Of a DNA stretch of 64,000 nt, positions 19,121-31,400 are shown in pieces. Position 1 is the stretch's first letter. Each line of letters starts with the position of its first letter. The position numbers and the translations under genes are program-made. This DNA comes from Bedellia somnulentella. Its lineage: Eukaryota > Arthropoda > Insecta > Lepidoptera > Bedelliidae. The notes below the pieces were generated by a model that searched no databases, was not told the origin of the DNA, and saw nothing but the letters and a program-made list of their open reading frames with translations. Location: assembly GCA_963576735.1 (NCBI GenBank), contig CAUYWD010000116.1, forward strand, positions 1-64,000, written 5' to 3'.

Positions 19121-20605
19121 GTTTTGTTCACAGAATATAAGTGATTTTTAGTGTTTAGTTAGCGATCTGAAGGGTATTGAGTACGGTGTCCCCCAGGACA
19201 GTATTCTTGGGCCTATACTGTTTCAGATATATATAAATGAACTTTGTAAGCTCTGCATTCCAAACTGTAGTATTGTTGTTTATGCCGATGATACTGCCCT
19301 TCTGGTTCATGGCGAAAACTGGGAAGAAGCTAGAGATAAGGCTGAAGCTGCACTGGCTATGGTAAATAGTTGGCTCGCAACTAACCTGCTAACACTCAAT
19401 ATTGATAAAACCATAGTCATCCCAATTTCCATAACCTTAGCAACCGCCCCGTCATGGGAAGATTATAAAATTAGAGCCCACACATGTAAAAATCAAATAG
19501 CATCAACCTGTAACTGTCCCTCTATTAAATTCTCTTCTTCCGTTAAATATCTAGGAGTGCACATTGATTCAAATCTTAAATGGCATTCTCACATTACAGC
19601 TCTTATATCGCGTACACGGAAATTGATATTTGTTTTTAGAAACTTACGATATATAGCAGATTTTGACACAATAAAAATGGTATATTTGGCTCTTTGTCAG
19701 TCGGTGCTGGCCTATTGCGTCCCAATTTGGGGGGGAGCTGGGAAAACGGCAATGCTCAAACTTGAAAGAGCTCAAAGAGCCATTCTTAAAGTAATGATCT
19801 TTAAGCCTCTCCGATACCCGACAATGCAGCTGTATTTTGTCTGTCAAGTTCTGACTGTACGTCAAATATTCATTCTTCGTTGTATTCTCCGCAAACATGC
19901 TCAGCTGCCACTCGATAACTCATTCGCTGCACGCCGCTCCTGTTCCTTTATTAACGTAGCACCTGTTGTTAGACATAGAACAACTTTTGCCGCGCAGCAG
20001 TTTGAAGTACTCTCTAGTAAAATATATAATAAAATAAATAAAGTTGCCGCCATATACACCTTGCCTAGCTTCGAAGTTAAGAAAATAACCTACTCTCATC
20101 TTTAAAACCTGTCATACTTAGAAACCGAAAACATACTAGCATAGATATTTTAACATTGTTCCGAAAAACATCAAACAATAATCTACACACACACACCTAC
20201 ATACACTCCACCACACAATAACACAACTCATACATACATCTCACACACTAAAAAAAAAAAAATATAAAAAAATAATAATGATAATCTAAATTGTGCCCAC
20301 CTTAATTTCAAAAATTTGTCATAATTGTATATTATACTGATCATAGATAATTGTATACTGATCATACATGCACCACCGTGGAATCACTGGCTTCAATTTT
20401 TCATTAATAATAGTTTTGAGGTCAGGGGTCTATATTCTCTTGAAGTAAGATTAGTTAACCTATTTTCCTATATGGGCCTAATATTGAAAATATCAATACA
20501 AAAATTGTACTTGTTGCTTGCTACATAGCCTATTTTCATATGTATTTGATGTTTTGATGTATTGCTGTGGGTTATGAATAAAGAAATTTTATTTTTTTAT
20601 TTATT
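19121..20605 (+). mobile_element. 5'-truncated Jockey/CR1-group LINE
   Basis: Contains an RT C-terminal half (19152-20105), then 3' UTR with (CA)-rich runs around 20185-20250 and an A-rich stretch at 20251-20275. It ends in AATAAAG and a T/A-rich (ATTTT)n-like tail at 20577-20605. The BEL frame resumes immediately to the right. Confidence 0.7.
19152..20105 (+). pseudogene. LINE reverse transcriptase, C-terminal half
   Basis: Open for about 317 codons: GVPQDSILGPILFQIYINEL, IVVYADDTALLVHG (catalytic YADD), LNIDKT, VKYLGVHIDSNLKWHSHI, then the thumb and connection region with WGGAGKTAMLKLERAQRAILKV and the terminal KKITYSHL. RT motifs upstream of GVPQ and the endonuclease are missing: a 5' truncation, as is common for LINEs. 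The GVPQ(G to D)S change replaces a normally conserved glycine. Jockey/CR1-group by motif pattern; the family is not identified further. Confidence 0.78.
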
Positions 20606-20609
20606 TTAT

Positions 20610-20915
20610 TTTTGGAATTTAGAAATATTTACCGGTAAAGACGGCATAAATAGAACTGCAAAGGTGAAAACCTCAACTGGTTTTAAAACACGTCCTTTTC
20701 AAAGATTGTACCAGTTAGAACTTTCTTCTTCGAAAGTTGAAGGTCCATCTACTGATCCTATAACTAAAGCATTTTTCCGTAATAAAAAATCTTTGGAACC
20801 AACAACGACGAGGTCAGGTAGGGTTGTAAAATACCTTGCAGATTTTAAATACATATTTTTATTTTATGTATTAGGGTTTTCACCTTTCGTGACGAGTCAG
20901 TCTTATTGTATATAG
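20610..20915 (+). pseudogene. BEL/Pao integrase C-terminal (DUF5641-like) fragment
   Basis: The stretch FTGKDGINRTAKVKTSTG, PFQRLYQLEL and TRSGRV followed by a short tail is the ending usual for BEL/Pao polyproteins. It is in the same orientation as the gag-protease piece at 17659-19105 and directly follows the LINE, so both are probably halves of one BEL copy that lost its RT, RNase H and integrase core. Confidence 0.65.
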
Positions 20916-21290
20916 TCATACAGTTTTTTATTGGAAATATTTTTCCATGAGGATATTCAGTTAACTATTATGAAATAACAATTTCATTTTTAATTTAGCT
21001 AATATTTATATATACTCACGATTTTTTTAAAATATACAAATTGACAGATTTTAGGTTTGTTAACAATGATTTGCTCGTTTGAGTTCATTTTATTTATAGT
21101 TAGATGCGATTTTTCAATTTAGTAAGAAAATAATTCATTTTATAAATTAAAAACGAGGTGTTTTTTTTTGTTTTTTATTTCCAGGTTTGGAGGATGTAAA
21201 AATATGTAGGTATAATTACTACTTTTCCTATTTTATACAAATATTTACAATCATGGTATAAAAAATCAATTAAAACTAAATGTATATATA
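20916..21290. other. Non-coding AT-rich interval
   Basis: Probably the remaining 3' end of the BEL fragment on the left, and on the right, from about 21175, the 3' UTR of the minus-strand RLE element. No gene and no clear LTR are seen. Confidence 0.4.
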
Positions 21291-24200
21291 TTACAAACGA
21301 AAAATTTCGTGAAATTCATCGTTGTCGGTGTAGGGTAACGTGCCTAATATGCTAGCAGCATTTCCTCTTTGGATGGCCAAGCTAATGCGTTGGCCGAGGT
21401 AGCTGCCAGCTCTGGGATCACCACACACTTCCACAAGGCGAACGGACAGTTCTTTAAAGAACAGCCGCGCCTCGTTGCCCCACGGGCCGAGAGTTTCAAC
21501 GGCGAAAGGTATGAAATGATAGTCATTTATTAATACTGAGTATTTACGCCGTTTGAAACTCTCGGCGTTGGCAGCAGCAGTACCTGCACGCGCCGCCGAC
21601 CCGGATAAATGGCAAGGCGCAAGAGTGTCGACACAGGTTGCATCCCATATCAGCGCCCTGCCATTTCTCCAAGGCAACAAAGTCATACCATCAGGTCTCT
21701 TGCCATCGTCCCGTATTAATCCAGGAGGTTCCAAGGTCGCTGGCACGTGGGCGCTGACAAGAGCCCGACGGATGATATCATTTAAGGCAGCATGTCGTGA
21801 TAGGCGACCTGCACTGCGGGGGCATGAAAGTCCGTGGTGGCCCCATTGGTCAACCTGTACTCCACAACGACAACGATGAATTTCATTGATTTTGGCACCA
21901 ACTCTCAAACATACTCCCAAACAAAAAGTCGACCTGTCCAGTAACGTACCAATCGCCTCAGAAGGTAATGCATTCAACCAGTATCCCGACTCAGGCTCCA
22001 TAGAGGCCATGAGACGAGCATGCTGTGCAGGATCGGAAGCAGAGTTCAAGAGGTTTAATTGAATCCGCCCGCACAGAATGTCATCCCAAGACCTCTGAGA
22101 AGCCATGTTTGTCGGAACACTCGAATCTGGACCAAGCAATGCAATCCAAGCAGTCTTGGCATCGTCCATTCCACTGATCTCTGTGTCACCTAGAGAGGGA
22201 ATGACAATTTTTTTGTATAGATCAATTGTAGAATGTACTGATGACAAGAAAGCTGGTAAAGCCACGTCAGATGGTTTGCGTACGCCCAAACCTCCAAACC
22301 GAACTGGTAGGGTAGCCTGATCCCAGTTATTGTTATCAAATTTACAATTTAGAATTTTGCTTAACGTATCTCGTATAATAATGTCTAAGGGCTATAACGC
22401 ACTAGCGGCCTGCCGCGATGCGGTATGCCGATGCGGTACGCCGCAGTATGTACGGTCAGCCGTAACGGCACTCCGTATTCCGGCTAACCGTATGTTCTTG
22501 GCTCACTGCGGTCTGCCGCAATCGTCAGTGCTTCTAGAAATATTGAACACGACGACGACGGACTGGCGGGCGGGACGCGGCGTTTGCGACTACCGCGCCG
22601 AGTGCGTGGTGGGGATGCGGCGCGCCGCATCATTCAACCGGCGCGGCTCGTCGCAGCTCTGGAACAACCGGAGCGGTTGACGGCTGGCCGCAAATCTGTG
22701 CGTCGTCATCGTGCGGTTTCATGTACTAATCGATGTGCGGCCTACCGCAACGGCACGCCGCATGGCGGCCAACCGCTAGTGCGTTATAGGCCTAAATCAT
22801 TTAAAGCCGAAACAAGCCTCGAAGTGTCGCAACATCTTAAAAAATATGTGAATTTGGGGACGAACAAACAATATTTTATAATTGTATAGGCCAAATGGGG
22901 ATTAATAGATTGTAAACGCTCCGAATATTGGTTGAAATTTGAAATTTTGTCTTGAATAAAACCTGGTAGAGAATTTTCGTTTAGAGGGGCTCCAAGGAGA
23001 CGAAGCGAATCATTATTTAGGACCGTAATGTTTGGTGCTATTTCGTTGAATTTATTTATTATTTCATTTTTTTTTTCATTGGGCAGACAGTTTTTAATAT
23101 ATAATTCGCATTTATTGAAATTAAAATCAAGGCCAATGGATGAAAAAGATAATTTTAAATTTTGAAAATCGTTTAATACTGTATTCGCTTCACCACCTAT
23201 GGTCCCGTCGTCTAGGTACCATACATTGAATTTAGAGGCGATTGATTCAATGTATGGATGGATAGCTAGGCTGAATATTGCTGGTCCTAAGGGATCACCT
23301 TGTTGACAGCCGATACAAGATGAAATTAAATTTTCTTTGTATAATAATTTCGAAGGTTTGCTATAACATTGCCAAATATAGTTGAAAATATGCGGAGCTT
23401 TTTTTTTAACTTCAGTCAACAAGGCTGCCCGATCCACTGAGTTGAATGCATTTTTAACATCCACCTTCAAAAGGACTTGGCCCGCCCCATGTGCGACGTA
23501 AGTGCGAGCCGAATGTACTGCAGCTTCACAACCACCGCGAGTGCCAAAACCTAGCTGTTTCGGTTCAAAGTATGTTGCAAGATCCGGTAGAATATACTTG
23601 CAACAAATTTTCGACACTACGCGGCGAATTGTGTTGCCGACAGCTATTGGCCGTATACCACCGTCTTTTTTTTTTAAAGCACAAAGGTTTGCGCCATATA
23701 AGATATCCAAAATATCGTCACAGACCCGACCCGACAGCATGAGGTTCACTAAGCGGGTTAACTGAGCAAGTAACGCATCTCTGTGTTCCCCGACGGACCC
23801 ACACAAAAGATCTTTCAGATGTTGCGGTGTAAGACCATCGAGGCCACCAGCAGATCCGTTCCTGAAAGACAGTATCGCCGCCATGATTTCCTGTGCTGTC
23901 GCCTCGGGTGCGACGATAGATTGGTCCGGCGCATCTGGCATGGTCAAGCCTCTGTTTGAAGTAGGATGCTTCGACTGCAGCGATAGCAGCGTTTCTGGGG
24001 TGTCGGGAGCTAAGGTGTCACTAGAAAATATTAATTGTGCAGCACCTCTAATGTCGCCATCCGAAATTTTACTTTTAATTTTACGGTTTATATCGAAACT
24101 ATTTTGTGGTAATTTAGTTATAAAATCTGTGTCTAAAGGAGCTAAGCAGTTATGTTTAATTGTCTGTGTAAGTGATAATTTAGAATTTTTAGGTGCATGC

Positions 24201-24601
24201 AGAGTTTTGAAACTAAATAAAAGCAAATTTTTCCAGCTTTCAAAATCATTGTTCTCAACCACCGCTTTTATAGTTCTAGTGAGTGACGATGCAACTGATA
24301 CACGTGCACCACGAGGTATTCTCTTAATTATTGGTACAGATGATTTTAATTTAGACAGTTCTTTCCACAATAATTTTGAGTCGACATGATAACTTGCACT
24401 AGGTAAGGTGAGGGATGATGCTGGTAAATTTGTTGGAATGATTTGTGGAGTGAGATGACGATTGTGACATTTCGAAATATGGATATTAAGACCACGTTTT
24501 CCCTTAAAAAACCGTGGTTGAGAACAATGAGGACATTTTTCCGATTGTGAGGACACCAAAGCTCCTGTTTGAGAAATGGCACTTAAACCATTTAGAAGCA
24601 T
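21291..24601 (-). pseudogene. RLE-type non-LTR retrotransposon ORF, split by a MITE
   Basis: Single-ORF LINE in the style of site-specific elements. From MLLNGLSAIS (24601): an N-terminal zinc finger CPHCSQPRFFKGKRGLNIHI, RT with GSAGGLDGLTPQHLKDL, VDVKNAFNSVDR (motif A), GCQQGDPLGPAIFSLAIHP and WYLDDGTIGG (catalytic LDD), then a C-terminal RCRCGVQVDQWGHHGLSC knuckle and a PD-(D/E)XK-like endonuclease (KRPDGMTLLPW, ALIWDATCVDT). Translation is broken only by the 404-bp MITE at 22389-22792. Without the MITE and one TAA the ORF is 967 codons with no other stop, so the element was intact when hit. The clade beyond RLE-type is not certain. Confidence 0.85.
22389..22792. mobile_element. PIF/Harbinger-like MITE, 404 bp, TSD TAA
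   Basis: Terminal inverted repeats start GGGCTATAACGCACTAGCGG on the left and GGCCTATAACGCACTAGCGG on the right complement. They match 19 of 20 and continue to about 58 bp at roughly 80%. TAA flanks both sides (22386-22388 and 22793-22795), the TWA target duplication of PIF/Harbinger. The interior is GC-rich with GCCGCA/GCGG motifs and no transposase. The GC content contrasts sharply with the surroundings. Confidence 0.88.
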
Positions 24602-25488
24602 TTAAAAGCATGCTAAAAAAAACACCTAAAAAACATATCATAAAAAATTAGAAGCACTTATAAAATTTTCTTCTTATTGTTTTGATTTTTCGTTGTTTCC
24701 TTGGTCATGAATAACTGTTTCTATAGATACGTCAAATTTTTGTTGATGTTCTCTTGGTGATTTTCCTCGGTAACTATGGATAAAGGCGACAACTGCGCAA
24801 CTCTGAATTGTGAAATTGTCAAAATATTTGAAATTTATTTCTGTGGATTTCTTTCCCTCAGCTTGGTCAATTATGGCAAACCAAATGTTTGAATGAACCG
24901 CACACTCTTCAACAAATAAATATCAGTGGCATATTATAATTTTGGCTTGTATAAATATTTTTAAATATATATATTTTATTGAGCACGATGTGTTCGTGTC
25001 AAAGTCAAAGTCAAAGTCCAAAAATTATTTATAAATGTTAATATTATTTTAGGTACGTTTGTACATATCAAATTGTCTTATCCTCTATGTTTTGTATATA
25101 TCTATATTAATCTGTGTTTTTATTAGTTCTGAAAAATACAAGGATACTCTACACTAGGGATCGGCCCTGTGGTACTATATCTTTATAACGTTATGCAAAT
25201 AATAATCATATCGCAACAGAAATATTCCATATGCCGTTTTCTCTTTCTAACCTTCCGAGCTTAACCTTTTGAAAAAGAGAGCAATACATGTTTCCTTCTT
25301 GTTGTTTATGGCAAAATTTCGTCAAGACGTTTCGATTATGATAGCGCGTACCTAGATCGGCCAACTTAATTGCCATTTGATCTGTCAAGTTGCTTTGTAA
25401 ACAAAAGTGTTGATTGCGTTTATTGTGTTTTGGACATTGATTTATCAAGTTTTAGACCAAAAAATTGCACAGGCAATATAAGTGCACA
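24602..25488. other. Intergenic, nothing recognised
   Basis: AT-rich with a short (AAAGTC)3 run near 24998-25018. The right end may hold the promoter of the THAP-like gene; no TATA or initiator is assignable by eye. Confidence 0.4.
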
Positions 25489-26038
25489 ATGCCTTGTTGC
25501 TCTATTAAAGATTGTGGCGCCCGTAATAGCGAAAATCAGCCTCAATTAACTTTGCACAAGTAAGTAATTATTTTCTTTCTTTTCACTTCGGTCAAGTGTA
25601 TTTTTTGGTGTATTTCATGCTTCCTCGATGTGATCAGAGGAAACTTCATGATCATTGTAATATTTTCGCCATAAAAGGCTTAGTTTTCATTATTTCTTCC
25701 AAAATTATTTCCTCTCATTGTTTACCTAGTGATGTGAAACACTGATCATTTAGTATTATCGATGTTTAAGTACTATCAGATTCGGTTTAAGTTGGTTGGT
25801 AGGTTAACCTATCAAAAATCTAAATGCCTCCCAAAATGAAGGTAACATTATTTTTATAGTTTACACTTGTCTTCACATTTGTTACTTTGAGGATTGATTA
25901 CTAACATTAAATAATTTCAGGTTCCCTACAAGTGAAGCACGGAGAAGAAAGTGGCTTGATGGTATTGGCTTTGAAAACATCACCCATCGGCATAAAAATT
26001 GGCATTGCATTTTAAAAAAATGGTATGGTTTATCATAA
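25489..26038 (+). pseudogene. THAP-domain-like two-exon fragment
   Basis: Exon 1 (25489-25559) reads MPCCSIKDCGARNSENQPQ, then LTLH. The intron 25560-25920 begins GTAAGT and ends TTTCAG, in phase 2, splitting a Lys codon. Exon 2 (25921-26038) reads FPTSEARRRKWLDGIGF and HKNWHC, then a TAA. The Cys-x4-Cys start, FP, the basic patch plus W and the third Cys fit the first 50 residues of a THAP zinc finger (DNA-binding, C2CH). The His after the third Cys and the AVPTF box are not there; the frame goes to ILKKWYGLS and stops. It may be a decayed host gene, a THAP transposase remnant, or the 5' part of a gene whose next exon I cannot see. Confidence 0.55.
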
Positions 26039-26224
26039 AAAAATCACGAATGAAAAGGTTTCATTCAGAACGTGTTATAACAAATTGACGTTATTTAAAA
26101 ATGAATAAATGTGACATTTTTAATTTAAATACGTTGTTTTTTTTAGTATTTAAATGTACGATCTTGCAATATAAGTCAAGCACTCATCAATATTTTGTTG
26201 TACGTGTACGACAACTGTGTAGTG

Positions 26225-26465
26225 TCGGCTTAGAATAGCACTACCCCATTTCTTCCGGTGGGTGTACGTAAGAGGCGACTAACTGACTTTTAACGGCGTT
26301 TTAAGGGAATTTTGGGCGATGCGGTTGGACATCCATCACCAACAACCTTTATTTTACCAACTTCTCCCCACTCAACTTCCCAAAGGTAGCTGATAAAATT
26401 TGTCATTCCTTAGCTCTGGCTACCCCATCTAGGGATTTATAGCCGTAAGTAAGTATATGTAATGT
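26225..26465 (+). repeat. Dispersed LINE/SINE 3'-end repeat, copy a
   Basis: Contains GTAAGAGGCGACTAACTGAC, GGGCGATGCGGTTGGACATC, TCACCAACAACCTTTATTTT, CTCTGGCTACCCC and GGGATTTATAGCCGTAAGT. It shares this order with the copy at 27005-27190. Confidence 0.7.
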
Positions 26466-26787
26466 GTACGACAACCGATTTAAAGTCGTCCTTGAGCATA
26501 TGACACCCATGATTAATATCACTGAACCACTGATCGATGCACTGCTTTTAACTTACCCCACGCCGAAAATCGTAATAATTTATCGCTCGAAAATGCTCAT
26601 GAGTTAAATCCATGGTGATGTGTGATCCATGGTGGTGAAACGAATGTTTAAAACTGGTCTTAAAATATCTAGATCTAATTAAAAAGCATTTGCCCACTGT
26701 TGAAATAAATTATTTCTACATAAACATGTTGGCAAATTTATCGATATTTTTCTATTCTGATTCTTGCATATACAACTGAACATACAA

Positions 26788-26814
26788 ACCGACAGACAGA
26801 CAGACAGACAGACA
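26788..26814. repeat. (GACA)n microsatellite
   Basis: About six units of GACA/CAGA with flanking ACAAACCGACAGACAG. Simple repeat, no other meaning seen. Confidence 0.9.
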
Positions 26815-27004
26815 AAAGTTTTACTGATTGCATTTTTGGCATCAGTATCGATCCCTAATCACCACCTGATAGTTATTTTGAAAATATATTGCATGTTCAG
26901 AATTGACCTCTCTACAGATTTATTATAAGTATAGATTAACTGATAAACTCCATCACCGTCATAAATATATAAATTTCATCTTCTACGTCCATTCATTCTT
27001 CAAA

Positions 27005-27190
27005 AAACGGTATTGGGGCTTTTAAGGGATTTTCGGGCGATGTGGTTGGAGACCCATCACCAACAACCTTTATTTCACTATCTTTTCCCGACGCAACTGC
27101 AAAAGTGGCTGAGGAACTTCAAGTTCCTTAGCTCTGGCTACCCCTTCTAGGGATTTATAGCCGTGAGTATATGTATGTATGTATTTAATT
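27005..27190 (+). repeat. Dispersed LINE/SINE 3'-end repeat, copy b with (TATG)n tail
   Basis: Same blocks as copy a, ending GGGATTTATAGCCGTGAG and then (TATG)n. The microsatellite tail resembles those of the RTE-like elements at 49800 and 60180, suggesting a related 3' end. Confidence 0.7.
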
Positions 27191-27227
27191 GTTTGTCAAT
27201 ACTATGGCTACTAGATATATACCATTT

Positions 27228-27300
27228 AGTGGCGTAGCTGTATACCGATTGGTTTAAACTAAACTAACGGATGACCCAGGTTCGAATGCCGGGTTATTAA
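27228..27300 (+). repeat. tRNA-like SINE head
   Basis: GTGGCGTAGCTGTATACCG resembles an A box and GGTTCGAATGCC an exact B box, 50 bp apart, as in tRNA-derived SINE promoters. No closed cloverleaf is seen, so it is not called as a tRNA gene. Confidence 0.5.
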
Positions 27301-27389
27301 AGTCTTTATGAGACTTTTTTGCTTTTGTGTTAGGTTAGAATAATAGGATGCACTAATCCTTCTTTTTCAGATTCAACATAACATAACAT

Positions 27390-28150
27390 ATACTCACGGC
27401 TATAATTCCCTAGAAGGGGTAGCCGAAAGATTCAACTATGCGAATATGTATGAATAAAGATAATTGAAAGTATATTGTATGAATTTTGCGTATTCATTTG
27501 GTAGATTTGAGAATATGTTTATAGCTTTTGTTTATTTAACTATTTTTAACTAATGTTCTCATAGATATATTATGTTTTACTTACGCATAAATTAATATTC
27601 TGTTTAAGCCTCAGAATGCATAGTTTGTAAATAATAGTAAATATCTCAATGTTAATTCAGTAACGTCATCTGTTGACCGATAATTGCAATCTCTCACACA
27701 CCACCAACAGTCAGTGTAGGGGGGCAGCACCGGGTCACCAAACTGCTATCCATACTTACTCAAGATATTTTCATTTTTGAACATAGAAACTTGGTTACAA
27801 AATGGTTTGTTTCAAGTTTCTTATGAACAACTAAAAAGGTTTTTTGGAACTCATCCCCTAAGAGATTGAAATATATTATACAGATTTTTTGATCTATAAA
27901 TACAATGTATCTAGAAATTTGAATCTTGATGCGATTGACTGATATAACAACTACAAAAAGGAATGTATGAAATTCATCCATCAATCAAACATGAGAATAT
28001 ACTAACGGCTATAAATCCCAAAAAAGGGTAGCCACAGCAGAGCTCCAGAGATAGTAATTCTTTATCCACTTTTGGAAGTTGAATGGGGTCCGTCCAACCG
28101 TCCAATGCATCGCCCAATAATCACTGAAAAAGTCTCAATGTTCTTTATAT
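27390..28150 (-). repeat. Dispersed 3'-end repeat, minus-strand pieces
   Basis: At 27392-27425 ACTCACGGCTATAATTCCCTAGAAGGGGTAGCC, and at 28003-28150 ACGGCTATAAATCCC...GGGTAGCC followed by CCAACCGTCCAATGCATCGCCC, are reverse complements of blocks in copies a and b. The DNA between them (27430-28000) is AT-rich and holds nothing recognised. Confidence 0.55.
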
Positions 28151-28288
28151 CTATTACAACGCCAACGGGAATATAAATACAAAAAAACAGAAGTTAGTGT
28201 AGTTAGATAGTGTTTTGGTATATTGGATGTAAACTGGATGCAAAAAATGTAGTTCACGCGGACGTAGTCGCGGGCAAAAAGCTAGTAC
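28150..28288 (-). repeat. Short dispersed repeat X, uninterrupted copy
   Basis: Runs from GGGAATATAAATACAAAAAA to GCGGACGTAGTCGCGGGCAAAAAGCTAG. The same sequence at 37682-37691 plus 43001-43103 is interrupted by a Gypsy element, so this copy serves as the empty site. The minus-strand motif CTAGCTTTTTGCCCGCGAC is one I associate with lepidopteran repeats. Confidence 0.75.
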
Positions 28289-28446
28289 TAAATGTAAGTA
28301 AATATATTTGTGTGTATGAATTTAATTTTTACGTGTGTTGTATTAATAGTATAAATAAATAATACTAAGTAGACATAAATTAAATAAGATAGTGTGGGAT
28401 GTAAATAAATAAATATGATTATTTATGCGTACACACCACATCACTC
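28289..28446 (-). repeat. Probable 3' LTR of the decayed Gypsy element
   Basis: On the minus strand a purine tract (TTTGGGGGGGAG) is followed by TGATGTGGTGTGTACGCATA, the expected PPT then LTR start. About 158 bp remain up to repeat X. No second LTR was found, so the call rests on position. Confidence 0.55.
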
Positions 28447-28462
28447 CCCCCCAAAGACCTGG

Positions 28463-31400
28463 TTAGGGTCGATAAAAATCGGGAAAGTGGACTACACGGC
28501 CCGAGCGTGTCCTTATGACGTCATCCTGAGCTTGGGGAATAAGGACTACAGGGGGTGGATCTGGAGAGGGTTCTGAATAGGAAGTATGAGGGGTAATGGG
28601 AGCGGGGGTTGAGGGAGGTAAAGGAGACTGGTCTAACAGTGTATAGGCTGGTTTAAGGCGGTCCATGGACACTGTCACGGTTTTACCCTTTACTAAAATT
28701 TTAAAATATTTGTCATTACGTTCTAACACTTCGTCCGGACCAGTATATGGTGGTTGTAATGAAGTACGAACCGTGTCATCTCTTAAAAATACGTGGCTAG
28801 ACGTTAAAAGATTTTTGTGGACGAATATTTTGTTTTTAGAGTGACGAGCTGCGGGTGAGGGACGTAATTTAGCTGTAGTTAGATGTAACCGGGAAGTGAA
28901 ATCTGATATGTCAGTAGATTGTGTGACCGTGGTGGGCTGGAAAAATTCACCAGGCAACCGTAACGGTTCACCATAAACCAACTCAGCTGATGACGTTTTT
29001 AGGTCCTCTTTGTATGCACTCCTAATGCCTAGTAGGACAAGGGGCAAGGTTTCTACCCAGTTGCCGTCAGCGTGACACATGATGGCCGCTTTCAACTGGC
29101 GATGGAATCGTTCCACTAGGCCGTTGCAGGCTGGGTGATACGCGGTGGTTCTACGATGCTTGAATCCGACCACTTTTCCAAGGTATTGGAAAAGGGAGGA
29201 TTCAAACTGTCGTTCGCGATTAGTGACAATATCACTAGGACATCCAAATCTGGATATCCACGATATTAATGCCTTCCCAACCGTTTCTGCAGTCATATCA
29301 GCCATTGGCGTGACTTCGGGTCAGCGCGTGAAACGATCCACGGCAGTAAGGCAGTAACGAAAGCCTTGTGAAATAGGAAGAGGGCCAACAATGTCCACGT
29401 GAATGAAAGCAAATCGCACACGGGGTAGGTCGAAAGTGCCTAATGGTGAAGACACGTGGCGATGTACTTTGGCACGCTGACAGGCTAAGCACTGCTGTGT
29501 CCACGCCCTACAATCTTTGCGCACACCGGGCCAAACGAAACGCTCAGCAACCAGTTGGGCTGTGGCGTTTGCGCCTGGGTGACTGAGACTGTGGAGGCTT
29601 TCAAAAACACCCTTCCTAAGGGGCTTATTGACGAAAGGTCTAGGTGAGTCAGTACTGACGTCACAGTAAATTTCGGAGTCTGATCCGGGGACTATCAACT
29701 TAAGGCGGAGTGATGATTCACCACCAAGAAGTTGAGATAGCTCCAGATCAGAGCTCTGAGACGAAGCTAAAACATTTAAATCTAATGGGGCCTGTAATTC
29801 CTCAATGCGTGACAACGGGTCGGCTACAACATTGTCTTTACCAGATATGTGTCTAATATCTGTGGTAAATTGCGATATGTAGTCGAGGTGTCGGTACTGG
29901 CGAGGCGAACAGTTAATTTTTCTTTCGCTGAAAGCAAAACTGATCGGCTTGTGGTCTGTGTAAATAATGAAGTGCCTGGCCTCTAACATGTGTCGGAAGT
30001 ATTTGATACCTTCATAGATAGCCAGGAGTTCGCGGTCGTACGGAGAATACTTTTGTTGAGCAGGGCTCAACTTCCGCGAAAAGAAAGCTAGTGGTTGCCA
30101 TTCGCTATCTTTATATTGCTGCAATACTGCTCCCATTGCCAAATCTGATGCATCTGTTACCAGAGCAAGTTTGGCTTCACAATCTGGGTGGGCAAGTAAT
30201 GTAGCACTAGCGGGGCTCTCTTTGCATTTAATAAAAGCTATTAATGCATCACCGGAGATGTCAACCGGTTAAGATGCTTTAACGCAACCATTGAGCAAAG
30301 CGTTCAAGGGAGCTTGGATTGAAGCGGACTGAGGTATGAAGCGCCTATAAAAATTAATCATACCTAAAAATCGCCTGAGTTGCCTTACTGTTTGAGGTGT
30401 AGGGTAGTCATTAATGGCCGCCACCTTTGACTCTAAGGGCTTGGTGCCTGACGCAGAGATACGGTAGCCAAGAAATATTACCTCTGGTACGCCAAACTCA
30501 CATTTTGCGGTGTTCACAACAACGCCGTAGTTCTGCATTCTTGTGAACAGCTGGTGCAGGTGGTCTTTGTGATCCTCATTGTCCTTGGAGAACACCAAGA
30601 AATCGTCTAAAAACGCATAGCAAAAGTCTAGGCCTCTGGTCATTTCATCTACAAACCTTTGGAATGTTTGACCTGCATTTCTCAAACCGAAGGTCATGTA
30701 CGGAAATTCGAACAGTCCAAAGGGTGCAGTGATCGCTGTTTTGTGAATATCGGCCTCAAAAACGGGAATTTGGTTGTATGCCTTCAAAAGGTCGATTTTA
30801 GAAAAAACAGTGCAACCAGCAATGCTGTGGGCGAAATCGTGAATGTGCCTAATAGGATAACTGTCGGGGATAGTCCTTGCATTAAGCAAACGATAATCGC
30901 CACAGGGTCTACAACCGTTATCCTTCTTTGGGGCCAAATGTAAGGGAGAAGCCCAAGGACTCTCAGAAGGACGCGCTGTACCGTTGCTGAGCATAAGCTC
31001 AAACTCTTGCCTTGCAATTTTGAGTTTATGTGGAGCTAGTCTTCGTGGTGTGCACGAGATAGGAGGTCCAGATGTAGTTCTAATGTGGTGAACTGTGTTG
31101 TGTTTTGTGATGTTGGGGGTGCCGGCAGGTCGTGTAATATCAGGAAACTTTTCCAGAATGCTGTGGTAAATGCTATCGCCAGACGTAACCTTCACAGAAA
31201 ATATGCCATATAAGCAACTGAAGACGGCGTAGTTGTATTGTCTACAAGGCGTTGGTTGCGACAATCAACCATTAAATTGTAGAAGCTAAGAAAATCTACG
31301 CCTATTATGGGTTTAGTTACATTGGCTACAATAAATCGCCAAGCAAAACTACGCCTTAAACCTGAATTTAAACTTAGCTGCACAAAACCGAAAGTCTCAA

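Noticed and set aside
25206..25448. 80-codon minus ORF before the THAP-like exon
   Set aside because: No domain or homologous feature; lies where a promoter is expected.
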